Positions 1-8,998 of a DNA stretch of 64,000 nucleotides are shown here, one piece after another. The stretch is from Methanobacterium sp. (GTDB taxonomy: Archaea; Methanobacteriota; Methanobacteria; Methanobacteriales; Methanobacteriaceae). The notes under the pieces were generated by a model that saw nothing but the letters and a program-made list of their open reading frames with translations, ran no database searches and was not told where the DNA came from. The stretch spans positions 558,001-622,000 of the forward strand of contig JADFDH010000001.1 of assembly GCA_018263005.1 (NCBI GenBank), read 5' to 3'. Both the position numbers and the translations under genes were made by a program. Within the stretch, counting starts at the first letter, position 1; each line of letters opens with the position of its first letter.

Positions 1-1
1 T

Positions 2-3000
2 AAACCAGTAAATCGTGTAGATTTAAAGAATACTATTGAACTGGCTCTTTATAAACATCAGATGGAGAAAAAATTACAGAAAAGTGAGGACCGATACCGA
101 AGTATCCTTGAAAATTTACAGGACGCTTATTTCCGCGCGGATAAGGAAGGAAATATAATTATGGTCAGCCCTTCAGCAGCTATAATGTACCGATACGATT
201 CAATAGAGGAAATGATAGGTATCAAAGCTGTTTCATTATATAAAAACCCAGAAGACCGGAATCATGTTTTAAAAATGCTGAAAGAAAAAGGTGATGTCCA
301 GGATTTTCAGGGCGAAGGTCTTAGAAACGACGGAACATCCTTCTGGGTTTCCCTGAATGTACAGTATAAATACGATGAACAGGGTAAAATTAAAGGTACT
401 GAAGGTTTTATAAGGGATATAACTGAACATAAAACTTCAGAAGAAAGGATTAAAAGATTATATAGACTATATACTACGCTAAGCCAGATAAACCAATCAG
501 TAGTCAGAATTAAAGATCAGGATGAGTTATTTAAAAATATTTGTAAGGTATGTGTGGAATTTGGAAAATTTAAAATGGCATGGATAGGTTTAATCGACCC
601 TAGAACTGGTGAATTAAAGCCGGTTGCTCATCATGGTCATGAAGATAATTATCTAAAAAAAATCTCCATAAATATTCATGATAAAAAATCAATTCATAAA
701 ACAACCACATCTGCTCTAAGAAAAGGTGAAGTAATAATAAATGAGGATATAAAAAAAGATATTATCAGTCAAATGCATAAGGAAGCCCTTAAGAGAGGTT
801 ATAGGTCCTTAGCATCCATTCCAATTAAGTTAAAAGATGAAGTGATTGGTAATTTAAATATTTATGCTTCTGAACCTGATTTCTTTAATAAGGATGAAAT
901 AAATATGGCTGAGGAAATAGGGACTGATATTTCTTATGCCATTACATCCATAGAATCTGAAAAAGAGCTTAAAAGCATACATAAAGCATTAGCGGAAAGT
1001 GAGAGGAGTTACCGTGAATTAGTGGATTATTCCATGGTGGCGATATATAAAACCAACATAAGAGGTGAGATACTCTTCGCAAACGATGCCATGGCTCGAA
1101 TTTTTCGCTTCGATAACATAAGTGAGTTAACTAAAAAAAATTCATCAGAACTCTATAAAGACCCAGCAGATAGAGAAAAGATCATTGAAAAACTAAAAAA
1201 AGAAGGTTCTTTTAGCCAGTATGAAGTGGAAATGAGATCCAGCACCGGGGAAACTGTCCATATAATTCTCAGCGCGAATTTGGTAAATGAAAATATTTCT
1301 GGGATGATGATGGATATAACCGAACGAAAACACGCTGAAAAAACTCTTAAGGAAAGTGAAGAGAGATTCAAGGCTCTTATAAATAATTCCAATGATATAA
1401 TTCGGATCCTTGATGAAGATGGTAAAATTATTTTTGATTCACCATCATCACAGCGTATCCTGGGCTATGACGATGGCTTCATCATAGGAAAGAGTCCACT
1501 AGAATTTGTACATCCAGATGATCGAAACAGGGTTATAAATGATTTAGGAGAAGTTTATGAAAATAATAACCCTGGTGTTCCCACTGAATTTAGAATTTTA
1601 AAATCTGATGGATCATATATCCCTGTGGAAACTATTGCTCAAAATCTTACAGATGTTCCAGCAGTAGGGGGTGTTGTGATCACCACACATCCTTTAACTG
1701 ATAGGAAAAAGTTTGAAAAGGCATTGAACGAATCAGAAAGACTTTTAACTGATATAATTGATTTTTTACCAGATGCCACTTTCGCAATTAACCAGGAGGG
1801 TAAAGTCATTGCTTGGAACAGGGCCGTTGAAAATATGACAGGCACTCTTAAAGAGGATATATTAAATAAGGGAAATTATGAATACGCTATTCCATGGTAT
1901 GGGCGGCGAAGGCCTGTTTTAATAGATCTTATACAGGATAAGAATGTGGAATATAGGGAAGAATATGATTTTGTACAGAAAGATGGTGAAACATTAACTG
2001 CAGAGGTATTTATTCCATCAATATATGGTGGAAGGGGAGCTTATCTATGGGTATTAGCATCACCTCTCTTAGACAGTAAAGGAAATCATTACGGAGCTAT
2101 TGAATCAGTGCGTGATATTACGCATCGTAAGAAAGCAGAATTAGCACTGCAAAGAAGTGAAGAGAGGTTTAGAGCAGTTGCTGAATCAGCTGTAGATGCA
2201 ATTATAACTACAGATGTTAATGGGAAGGTCCTATTCTGCAATAGTAGCCTTAAGAGCATATTTGGTTATAAAAAGGGTGAGATCATCGGGAAGAATCTAA
2301 CTGTTTTGATGCCGGAAAGAATGAAGAAAGATTATATAAAAGGATTAGAGATGTTTAGATTTTCAGGGGAACATGATCGTGTGGGTAAAACATTGAAAAC
2401 CATAGGACTTAGAAAGGACGGGACTGAATTTCCCTTTGAGATGTCGCTGGCATCCTGGAAATCAGGGGATAGTAATTTCTTCACATCGATTATCAGGGAC
2501 ATTACCGAAAATGAAAATGCTAAAACTCAGATTGTAGAATCATTATATGAGAAGGAGACTCTTTTAAAGGAGATACATCACAGAGTTAAGAATAATTTAC
2601 AGATCATCTCCAGTCTGTTAGATCTACAGGAGAATTATGTTAAAGAAGATGTTACTGCGGTTAATGTTTTAAAGGAAAGTCAGAATAGAGTTCTTTCCAT
2701 GGCCATGATCCATGAGATGCTCTACCAATCAAAGGATCTAAGTCATATCAACTTTTCAGATTATTTAAGAAGTTTGATATCGAATTTGTTCCATACCTAT
2801 GGGGTTGCCAATAGAATAGTTTCAGTGGTGGATGTGGAAGATTGTTATTTAAATGTGGAAACATCGGTCCCCCTGGGTCTGATCATAAGTGAACTGCTCT
2901 CAAACAGTCTTAAATATGCTTTTCCGGATGATAGAACCGGTGAGATAAGAATAGCCATTGAAGGAGAAAATGATGGTTTCAAGTTGTTAATAAGTGATGA

Positions 3001-3178
3001 TGGGATAGGTTTCCCGATTGATATTGACTTTAGACATGTTAGTACAAGTTTAGGTCTACAATTGGTGAATTCACTGGTGGATCAACTTGACGGCACCATA
3101 GAACTGGATAATAATAAAGGAACTAAGTTCATTATAAGATTCAGGGAGCTTAAGTATCTGGAACGTTATAAGAAGTAG
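2..3178 (+). CDS. Multi-PAS/GAF sensor histidine kinase, 5' end outside window
   Basis: The reading frame is open to the left edge, so the ATG at 62 is internal. The first visible codons (KPVNRVDLKNTIELALYK) match the last helix of a response-regulator receiver domain with its conserved Lys-Pro, so the protein probably begins with a receiver domain upstream. Visible order, in residues of the 1058 seen: PAS about 32-144, GAF about 160-320, four more PAS domains about 335-850, then a HisKA_2-type dimerisation domain with the phospho-acceptor motif EIHHRVKNNLQ and a HATPase with N box (ELLSNSLKYAFP), G1 (DDGIGFP) and G2 (SLGLQLVNSL). No transmembrane segment is visible, so it is likely a cytoplasmic sensor; PAS or GAF ligands cannot be told from sequence. 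It closely resembles the kinase at 22054-26715. No partner regulator lies next to it in the window. Confidence 0.9.
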   Translation, partial: KPVNRVDLKNTIELALYKHQMEKKLQKSEDRYRSILENLQDAYFRADKEGNIIMVSPSAAIMYRYDSIEEMIGIKAVSLYKNPEDRNHVLKMLKEKGDVQDFQGEGLRNDGTSFWVSLNVQYKYDEQGKIKGTEGFIRDITEHKTSEERIKRLYRLYTTLSQINQSVVRIKDQDELFKNICKVCVEFGKFKMAWIGLIDPRTGELKPVAHHGHEDNYLKKISINIHDKKSIHKTTTSALRKGEVIINEDIKKDIISQMHKEALKRGYRSLASIPIKLKDEVIGNLNIYASEPDFFNKDEINMAEEIGTDISYAITSIESEKELKSIHKALAESERSYRELVDYSMVAIYKTNIRGEILFANDAMARIFRFDNISELTKKNSSELYKDPADREKIIEKLKKEGSFSQYEVEMRSSTGETVHIILSANLVNENISGMMMDITERKHAEKTLKESEERFKALINNSNDIIRILDEDGKIIFDSPSSQRILGYDDGFIIGKSPLEFVHPDDRNRVINDLGEVYENNNPGVPTEFRILKSDGSYIPVETIAQNLTDVPAVGGVVITTHPLTDRKKFEKALNESERLLTDIIDFLPDATFAINQEGKVIAWNRAVENMTGTLKEDILNKGNYEYAIPWYGRRRPVLIDLIQDKNVEYREEYDFVQKDGETLTAEVFIPSIYGGRGAYLWVLASPLLDSKGNHYGAIESVRDITHRKKAELALQRSEERFRAVAESAVDAIITTDVNGKVLFCNSSLKSIFGYKKGEIIGKNLTVLMPERMKKDYIKGLEMFRFSGEHDRVGKTLKTIGLRKDGTEFPFEMSLASWKSGDSNFFTSIIRDITENENAKTQIVESLYEKETLLKEIHHRVKNNLQIISSLLDLQENYVKEDVTAVNVLKESQNRVLSMAMIHEMLYQSKDLSHINFSDYLRSLISNLFHTYGVANRIVSVVDVEDCYLNVETSVPLGLIISELLSNSLKYAFPDDRTGEIRIAIEGENDGFKLLISDDGIGFPIDIDFRHVSTSLGLQLVNSLVDQLDGTIELDNNKGTKFIIRFRELKYLERYKK

Positions 3179-3292
3179 TATTTGATATTTTTTAAAAAAT
3201 AAATGTTAAATTTTTTTTTATTTGTTTGAAGATGGATTGTTAATTAATATTTAAAAGAAAGGAATTTTATTAGTATATGTCATTTTTTAATA

Positions 3293-3326
3293 AGAGAGCA
3301 TAAAAAATAGTATATCTACTCTCTTT
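3293..3326. terminator. Inverted repeat between convergent genes
   Basis: AAGAGAG (3293-3299) is repeated as CTCTCTT (3320-3326) around a 20-nt AT-rich loop, in the space where the kinase gene and alba converge. T-rich runs lie on both sides. A 12-bp direct repeat AAAAAATAGTAT (3303-3314 and 3328-3339) overlaps it. A terminator role for one or both strands is inferred from position only; archaeal terminators often need just a T tract. Confidence 0.3.
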
Positions 3327-3380
3327 AAAAAATAGTATTGCGAATTTGTAAAAATAAAAACGAGTTAAGAGTTTTTTTAT

Positions 3381-3653
3381 TCACTTCTTAAGTTGTATTT
3401 CAATTGTAGAAACGTTACTGTCTCTTCCCTCTGAATTTTTTATTTCTTCTGTGGATATATCTATAGATCCCAGTTGTACATCAGTTATAAATTTGTTTCT
3501 AACAATTTCTGCAACATCTACAGCCCTGCTAATTGCTCTTCCACGGGCTTTAAGGATTACTTCTGATACTCCACTATTCATCTGTGTTACTACGGCTAAT
3601 ACATAGTTCATTACTGGCTTATTTCCGATGTATACTACATTTTCCTCTGACAT
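3381..3653 (-). CDS. albA: DNA/RNA-binding protein Alba
   Basis: A 90-residue protein with the Alba fold signature: an early IGNKPVMNYV segment carrying the lysine (about residue 12) that in Alba contacts nucleic acid and is acetylated in Sulfolobus, then a central GRAISRAVDVAEIVRN helix and a C-terminal strand EIQL. Alba is an abundant dimeric chromatin and RNA-binding protein in archaea. The length is normal for the family. The start is supported by a near-perfect ribosome binding site AGGAGGT seven nucleotides upstream, in keeping with high expression. It stands alone, convergent with the upstream kinase and divergent from dtxR. Confidence 0.95.
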   Translation of the reverse strand: MSEENVVYIGNKPVMNYVLAVVTQMNSGVSEVILKARGRAISRAVDVAEIVRNKFITDVQLGSIDISTEEIKNSEGRDSNVSTIEIQLKK

Positions 3654-3660
3654 CTAATTT

Positions 3661-3713
3661 ACCTCCTAAAAAGAAATTCAATTATAAAAGGGTATAGGGA
3701 TTATGTTTATAAA
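3661..3713 (-). promoter_or_regulatory. alba ribosome binding site and TATA box
   Basis: On the minus strand AGGAGGT (3667-3661) sits 7 nt before the alba ATG and is among the strongest Shine-Dalgarno matches in the window. A TATA-like TTTATAAA (about 3706-3713) lies about 40 nt further upstream, which would place the transcript start near 3680. Confidence 0.6.
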
Positions 3714-3787
3714 ATTTTCTATCTAATTTTTCTTAAAAGTTATTTTCACCTTTGATTGGGGAGTTTTTTTCCGGTTTTTTTAGGCTT

Positions 3788-3839
3788 ACCAAAAAGTTTA
3801 TATATATTTCCCCATACATGATGTTTAGGTGAACCTAAA
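3788..3839 (+). promoter_or_regulatory. dtxR promoter with palindromic metal-repressor operator
   Basis: A BRE-like ACCAAAAAG (3788-3796) and TATA box TTTATATATA (3797-3806) are followed at 3824-3839 by the perfect palindrome TTTAGGTGAACCTAAA (7-bp arms, 2-nt centre). It covers the expected transcription start, includes the ribosome binding site AGGTGA (3827-3832), and its last base is the first base of the dtxR ATG. The half-site resembles DtxR/MntR-family operators (TTAGGT type). Inference: the iron repressor binds here and represses its own operon, including the feo genes. Confidence 0.75.
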
Positions 3840-4588
3840 TGCCTCATAATCAAAGGGACAAAAAAATCAGTGAAAATATTGAAGAATACTTGGAAACCAT
3901 TTACCGATTAAGTAAAAATGGTGAGCAAGTGAAAACCACCAGAATTTCAAAGACCTTGAAAATAGCCCCAGGAAGCGTTACACAAATGCTTAAAAGACTA
4001 GATAAAATGGGATTTGTTGAATATTCTCAATATAAAGGTGTTAAATTAACTGATAGTGGTTTTAAAACAGCTAAAAGCATAACACGTAAACATAGGCTAC
4101 TTGAACGGTTCCTGCATGATATATTAAAGCTTAAAAATAATTTATTACATGATCAGGCATGTGAAATGGAACATTCCTTGTCCGATGAAGCAGAAAGGGC
4201 ATTATGTCAGGTCTTGGAACATCCTGATAAATGTCCAGATGATTACCTCATACCTGCTTGCGATCTTCCATTTGCCAGTTGCGAAGAATGTATGGCTCGA
4301 AGGGATGAAGAAATAGACCAGGTGGGAAAAAGAAGTGAAAATCTGGTACCCATAATGGAACTAAAAGATAAGCAGCAAGGAAAAGTCTCATTTATTAGGG
4401 GAGATTACAAGATCATCAGAAGACTATTAGATATGGGCATCACTATCGGGGCCAAGATTAGAGTTATTAAAGTAGCCCCCTTAAGCGGCCCGGTAGAAGT
4501 AGCAATTAGGGATTCTAAACTGGTAATTGGACGAGACATAGCTTGTAATGTATTCGTTGAATTAACCGGAGAGGAAAATCACTCTTAG
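3839..4588 (+). CDS. DtxR-family iron-dependent repressor fused to a FeoA domain
   Basis: A 249-residue metalloregulator. Residues about 10-70 form the winged helix (recognition segment PGSVTQMLKRL); about 75-145 form the dimerisation and metal-binding domain. KHRLLER supplies ligands equivalent to DtxR His79 and Glu83, and ACEMEH matches the DtxR Cys102/Glu105/His106 site, so it resembles the Fe-type rather than the Mn-type family. The residue matching DtxR Met10 / MntR Asp8 appears to be Glu (IEEYLETIY). A Cys-rich stretch (about residues 130-150) precedes a C-terminal FeoA/SH3-like domain (about 170-245). It is the first gene of a feo cluster, with feoB 11 nt downstream, so it most likely represses ferrous iron uptake when iron is plentiful. 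Confidence 0.9.
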   Translation: MPHNQRDKKISENIEEYLETIYRLSKNGEQVKTTRISKTLKIAPGSVTQMLKRLDKMGFVEYSQYKGVKLTDSGFKTAKSITRKHRLLERFLHDILKLKNNLLHDQACEMEHSLSDEAERALCQVLEHPDKCPDDYLIPACDLPFASCEECMARRDEEIDQVGKRSENLVPIMELKDKQQGKVSFIRGDYKIIRRLLDMGITIGAKIRVIKVAPLSGPVEVAIRDSKLVIGRDIACNVFVELTGEENHS

Positions 4589-4599
4589 GTGAAATCTGA

Positions 4600-6693
4600 A
4601 TGATGGAGCTTGGAAAAAATAAGACTAAAAAAATCCTATCCTCATTAAAGTCAAATGAAATTTTAAAAACAAATGATTATAATCCAAAAACAAAAAAACA
4701 TCAACATAGACGTCGAAAACGTTTTAGATATGGATTTAATAGTTTTAGAAAAAAACAAGATCAGGACGAAAGTTATATTACCATTGCTCTTGCAGGAAAT
4801 GCTAACGTTGGTAAAAGCGTAATATTTAATGAACTAACTGGTTCCAATCAGATAATCGGAAACTGGCCTGGTAAAACAGTGGAAATTGCAGAGGGAAAAC
4901 TGTACTTCGAAGGTCAGAATATTAAGATCATAGATTTACCTGGAATCTACTCATTTTACACTTATTCTATGGAAGAATCTGTTACCCGGGAATACATTGC
5001 ATTTGAAAAACCTGATTTAGTAATTAACGTTATCGATGCATCTGTACTGGAACGTAACCTATTCTTCACCATCCAACTCCTGGAGATGAAAGTTCCCATG
5101 CTGATCTGTATCAATCAAATGGACATAGCTCAGCAAAAAGGGATTGTAATCGATACTAATAAACTTGAAGCAGCTCTGAAGGTGCCAGTAGTCCCCACCG
5201 TAGCCATAAGAGGTGAAGGATTACATGAATTAATGGATAAAGCAGTAGATATTTTAGATGATGCCTATAATTACCAGATCAACCCTATTGAATATGGTGC
5301 GGAAGTCGAAAGAAGAATAAAGAGCTTAACTCGATATATAGAATCTAAAGAATCGGAGATAGAGTATCCTTCACGTTGGGTGGCCATAAAACTTCTGGAA
5401 AACGATCCGGAAATAAGGAAAATGGTAGAATCTGAATCAAGGGAAGTGATAGGAAGAGCTTACCAACTGGCAGGGGAAATAGAAAAAATACATGAAGAAC
5501 CATCCTTTGCAGTAATTGCTTCGGAAAGATATGCTATGGCCAATAGAATATCCCAGGGAGCTCAATTTCAAAAAAAGTTAAAGACATCTTTTGCAGAAAA
5601 GTTGGATAGAATGGTAACCCATAGAGTATATGGATATATAATATCGGCACTGGTAATTGGCGGACTTCTTCTATGGACTTTTGTGGTGGGAGATTTCTTA
5701 TCCGGAATATTATCAGATGCATTCAGCTTTTTCCAGCCGATAGATCCCCAAGTCAGCGGATCAATTGTTAGTATCCTGTGGAATGGTGCTTTCGGTGGTT
5801 TGGTTGCTGGTGTTACCCTGATAATACCCTTTGTAATTCCATTCTATTTTATGTTAAGTTTAATTGAAAATTCAGGAATATTAACCCGGGTGGCATTTAT
5901 GATGGACAGTGCCATGCACAGGATAGGTCTACATGGAAAGGCACTAATACCCCTGATTTTAGGTTATGGATGTAATGTACCGGCCATCGAAAGCACCCGC
6001 ATCCTGGAAAACCGTCGAGAAAGATTATTAGCAGCCTTTGCCATCACTTTTGCACCATGTTCGGCCAGAACTATAGTAATCATGGGATTGGTAGCATTAT
6101 ATGTTAATATATGGTGGGCTTTAGCGCTATATGCTATAGATATTCTAGTCATGTTAATTGCGGGTAGAATAGCCTATAAAGTAATACCTGGAGAAACATC
6201 TGGACTGATCATGGAGATGCACTCCTTTAAAATCCCATCATTGGCTGTTGCTTTTAAGCAGACCTGGAAAAGGACTAAGTCATTAATATACCTTGTTTTC
6301 CCTGTTTATATAATTGCCAGTGCCCTGATTCAGGCTTTATATGCATTCGGATTCTTAACTCCTATAGCTAATTTTTTAGCCCCTATTACAGTTTTTTGGT
6401 TGGGTCTTCCTGTATTTGCAGGAGTGGTACTTATATTTGGCGCGGTAAGGAAAGAATATACAATTCTGATGTTGGTGGCATTATTCGGTACCAATCTGGC
6501 TGCAGTTCTAACACCCGTGCAATTCATTATACTGGCCTTGGTAAGTATGTTGTTTATCCCCTGTTTATCTACGATCACTATCATGCTCCGTGATTTTGGT
6601 TGGAAGGCCACCGGCACCATTGCAATAGCCAACATAATCACTGCCATGCTGGTGGGAGGGATTGTATTCCGCATAATTAATCCATTTTTCTAG
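4600..6693 (+). CDS. feoB: Ferrous iron transporter FeoB, first copy
   Basis: A 697-residue inner-membrane Fe(II) transporter. The G domain carries G1 GNANVGKS (66-73), the switch segment GNWPGKTVE, G3 DLPG (112-115) and G4 NQMD (172-175). It is followed by the helical GDI region and the polytopic Gate/core domain from about residue 345, with the conserved GYGCNVPA and FAPCSAR segments. The first roughly 57 residues are an unusual Lys/Arg-rich extension (for example HQHRRRKRFRYG) not needed by the G domain. Two consecutive ATG codons (4600, 4603) follow a GGTGA site; either could start. FeoA function may come from the fused domain of the upstream repressor or from feoA downstream. Expected regulation is through the dtxR operator. 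Confidence 0.95.
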   Translation: MMELGKNKTKKILSSLKSNEILKTNDYNPKTKKHQHRRRKRFRYGFNSFRKKQDQDESYITIALAGNANVGKSVIFNELTGSNQIIGNWPGKTVEIAEGKLYFEGQNIKIIDLPGIYSFYTYSMEESVTREYIAFEKPDLVINVIDASVLERNLFFTIQLLEMKVPMLICINQMDIAQQKGIVIDTNKLEAALKVPVVPTVAIRGEGLHELMDKAVDILDDAYNYQINPIEYGAEVERRIKSLTRYIESKESEIEYPSRWVAIKLLENDPEIRKMVESESREVIGRAYQLAGEIEKIHEEPSFAVIASERYAMANRISQGAQFQKKLKTSFAEKLDRMVTHRVYGYIISALVIGGLLLWTFVVGDFLSGILSDAFSFFQPIDPQVSGSIVSILWNGAFGGLVAGVTLIIPFVIPFYFMLSLIENSGILTRVAFMMDSAMHRIGLHGKALIPLILGYGCNVPAIESTRILENRRERLLAAFAITFAPCSARTIVIMGLVALYVNIWWALALYAIDILVMLIAGRIAYKVIPGETSGLIMEMHSFKIPSLAVAFKQTWKRTKSLIYLVFPVYIIASALIQALYAFGFLTPIANFLAPITVFWLGLPVFAGVVLIFGAVRKEYTILMLVALFGTNLAAVLTPVQFIILALVSMLFIPCLSTITIMLRDFGWKATGTIAIANIITAMLVGGIVFRIINPFF

Positions 6694-6754
6694 AATTATA
6701 AAAATGGAGAACAATTTTAATTAATTTCTTGCATAGATAAGGCAAACAGAACCA

Positions 6755-6792
6755 GATTAATTTTCCCTGACTAAAGCAGGGAGAAATTAATC
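6755..6792 (+). promoter_or_regulatory. Large hairpin before feoA
   Basis: GATTAATTTTCCCTG (6755-6769) pairs with CAGGGAGAAATTAATC (6777-6792) over about 15 bp with one bulge and a 7-nt loop. It ends 18 nt before the feoA ATG; the ribosome binding site GAGGTTGA (about 6800-6807) lies between. There is no following T tract, so it is not an obvious terminator. It could be an RNA processing or stability element separating feoB1 from feoA-feoB2, or a regulator site in DNA. Confidence 0.6.
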
Positions 6793-6810
6793 AAAATTTG
6801 AGGTTGAATT

Positions 6811-7038
6811 ATGATTACTTTAGTAAATCTTGGGAATGGTAGAAATGCAATAATTAGAAGAATTGAAGGAGGTCCCGGTTTAAAAAATCGTTTAGAAGTA
6901 ATGAATATTAGGGAAGGTAAAAAAGTTAAAAAAACATGCTCGGGACCCCTACGAGGCCCTGTTGTTATAGAGATTGATGGCTCTAAAATAGCAATAGGCC
7001 GAGGAATGGCAAATAAAGTGTGGGTGGAAGAAATTTGA
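6811..7038 (+). CDS. feoA: FeoA family protein
   Basis: A 75-residue stand-alone FeoA (SH3-like beta barrel), the small cytoplasmic partner of FeoB. It shows the family pattern of an LxNLGNG start, a central GLKNRLEVMNIREGKKV turn and a terminal IAIGRGMANKVWV strand. Its stop codon overlaps the TTG start of the second feoB (TTGA), which implies translational coupling and a FeoA-FeoB pair. A large hairpin lies just upstream, so the pair may be expressed differently from the first feoB. Confidence 0.92.
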   Translation: MITLVNLGNGRNAIIRRIEGGPGLKNRLEVMNIREGKKVKKTCSGPLRGPVVIEIDGSKIAIGRGMANKVWVEEI

Positions 7039-8759
7039 AAAAAATATTGCTAATGGGTAATCCAAATGTGGGAAAAAGTGTGGTTTTCTCAAGATTAACC
7101 GGAGTAAATGTAATACAATCCAATTATCCCGGTACTACAGTCGGATACACAAAAGGGCATATTAAAATAGATGAAAATGAAATGGAACTCATTGATGTGC
7201 CTGGAACTTACTCTTTATCACCATCCTGTAGAGCAGAAGAAGTTGCTAAAGAAATGTTTTTTGAGGAGAAACCTGAGTTAATCATCAATGTAATGGATGC
7301 AACTAACCTGGAGAGAAATCTTTATCTCACCCTTCAGATTTTAGAAAAGGATATTCCCACCGTGATAGTACTAAATATGTGGGACGCAGCTAAGCGGAAG
7401 GGAGTGCATGTAAATTTAAAAAAACTACAGGAAATTTTGGGAGTAAAGATTATTCCAACGGTGGCTGTTACTGGTGAAGGAATAAATGAACTGGTTAATG
7501 TTATAAATGAAATAGATTTAAAACCGAAGGATAATATTTCAATAATCCCTAAAATGGATGATGATAAAAAATGGACATTTATAGGTCAGATAATATCAGA
7601 AGTTCAAAAAATTGAGCACCGTCACCCCTCCCTATTGGAACGTTTAGAGGATGCATCTGTAAAGCCTCTATCTGGAGTTATTATAGCATTAGTGGTGTTA
7701 TTTATTACACTGCAAGTAGTAATTGGATTTGGAGAATTATTAATCAACTACATTTTAGATCCTTTATATTACCAGTATTATGGACCATTTATTACTGGTG
7801 TCGTGGAAAACGCTATTCCTGCTGGTTTTATTCATGATATTTTAGTAGGTAGCGGATATGAATATGAAACCTCCTTTGGTTTACTAACCACTGGAATTTA
7901 TGTTATCTTTGTGGTTGTTTTACCATATATTTTGTCCTTCTACCTTGTTTTAGGATTTTTAGAAGATTTTGGTTATCTGCCTCGTCTTGCAGTTCTATTG
8001 GATAGTATTATGCATAAATTAGGACTACATGGATATGCTACCATACCTATTATTCTTGGTTTCGGCTGTAATGTACCTGCTATGCTTTCAACTAGAATTT
8101 TGGAAGGTAAAAGGGAAAAATTCATCACTGCCACACTAATCGCCATATCAGTCCCCTGTATGGCTCAAACAGCAGTTATTATCGGATTATTAGGTCAATA
8201 TGGTATTCAATATATTATGATAGTATATGGGACTCTTTTAATACTTTTAGTTACTATAGGATTCATTCTGAACCTTTTATTGAAAGGGGAAAGTCCGGAG
8301 ATTTTCTTTGAAATCCCCCCATACAGAATACCCCACTTGGAGACATTACTTAAAAAAACATGGATGAGAGTGAGAGGATTCCTTTTAGAGGCCGTGCCAT
8401 TTGTATTTTTAGGAATACTGGTAGTTAACATCTTGTACATTGTTGGGATAATGAGTGCCCTTTCCAACTTACTAGCCCCTATCATGTCCCAAATGTTAGG
8501 TCTTCCCAATCAAGCGATTGATGCTTTGATCATGGGCTTTTTAAGGAAAGATTTAGCAACAGCCATGCTAGCTCCATTGAATCTAAGCCCTAACCAACTT
8601 GTAGTGGCATGTATTGTACTGGCAAGTAGTTTCCCATGTATTGCCACATTTATAGTTCTAATTAAAGAAATAGGGGTCAAGGACATGCTTAAAACTGTTG
8701 TTTTAATGTTATTCATTGCCTTAATCACCGGAACAATATTAAACTTAATATTAGGTTGA
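7035..8759 (+). CDS. feoB: Ferrous iron transporter FeoB, second copy
   Basis: A second FeoB of 574 residues with G1 GNPNVGKS (8-15), switch SNYPGTTVG, G3 DVPG, G4 NMWD, and a polytopic membrane core with GFGCNVPAM and ISVPCMAQT segments equivalent to those of the first copy. It is shorter, lacking the basic N-terminal extension. The start is placed at TTG 7035, which overlaps the feoA stop and follows a GGGTGG site by about 7 nt; a GTG at 7020 is in frame but would put extra residues before the nucleotide-binding strand. Two diverged FeoBs in one cluster may differ in affinity or metal preference, which sequence cannot settle. Confidence 0.93.
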   Translation: MKKILLMGNPNVGKSVVFSRLTGVNVIQSNYPGTTVGYTKGHIKIDENEMELIDVPGTYSLSPSCRAEEVAKEMFFEEKPELIINVMDATNLERNLYLTLQILEKDIPTVIVLNMWDAAKRKGVHVNLKKLQEILGVKIIPTVAVTGEGINELVNVINEIDLKPKDNISIIPKMDDDKKWTFIGQIISEVQKIEHRHPSLLERLEDASVKPLSGVIIALVVLFITLQVVIGFGELLINYILDPLYYQYYGPFITGVVENAIPAGFIHDILVGSGYEYETSFGLLTTGIYVIFVVVLPYILSFYLVLGFLEDFGYLPRLAVLLDSIMHKLGLHGYATIPIILGFGCNVPAMLSTRILEGKREKFITATLIAISVPCMAQTAVIIGLLGQYGIQYIMIVYGTLLILLVTIGFILNLLLKGESPEIFFEIPPYRIPHLETLLKKTWMRVRGFLLEAVPFVFLGILVVNILYIVGIMSALSNLLAPIMSQMLGLPNQAIDALIMGFLRKDLATAMLAPLNLSPNQLVVACIVLASSFPCIATFIVLIKEIGVKDMLKTVVLMLFIALITGTILNLILG

Positions 8760-8763
8760 TAAT

Positions 8764-8889
8764 ATGGAAATAAAGAAACTTCTATTAAAACTTCTAGTCT
8801 CGCTTTTTAAACACGAATGCATAAACTGCTCAGGATGCTCACAAAAACATGCTCATATTAAAATTGCGTATAAAGATAGGAAAGATTAA
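8764..8889 (+). CDS. 41-residue Cys-rich protein after feoB
   Basis: A short ORF starting 4 nt after feoB2. A Lys/Leu-rich amphipathic N terminus (MEIKKLLLKLLVSLFK) is followed by HECINCSGCSQKHAH, giving three Cys in CxxCxxC spacing with flanking His, then a charged tail. The layout recalls bacterial FeoB-associated Cys-rich small proteins (Pfam FeoB_associated) and the FeoC role, but I claim analogy, not homology. Position, frame and codon character fit a real gene at the end of the feo operon. It could bind Fe(II) or a cluster at the membrane face of FeoB. Confidence 0.6.
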   Translation: MEIKKLLLKLLVSLFKHECINCSGCSQKHAHIKIAYKDRKD

Positions 8890-8998
8890 TAATTACATGT
8901 TTGAGCAATATAATTCCTTAAAAAACTTATAAATTGATTAGATGGAAATTAAAACATTATTCAGATAAACATAAAAACCACCAGTTTGTCTTTTTTGT

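Noticed and set aside
62..64. ATG at 62 as the start of the first kinase
   Set aside because: The frame is open upstream to the window edge and encodes the end of a receiver domain, so this Met is internal.
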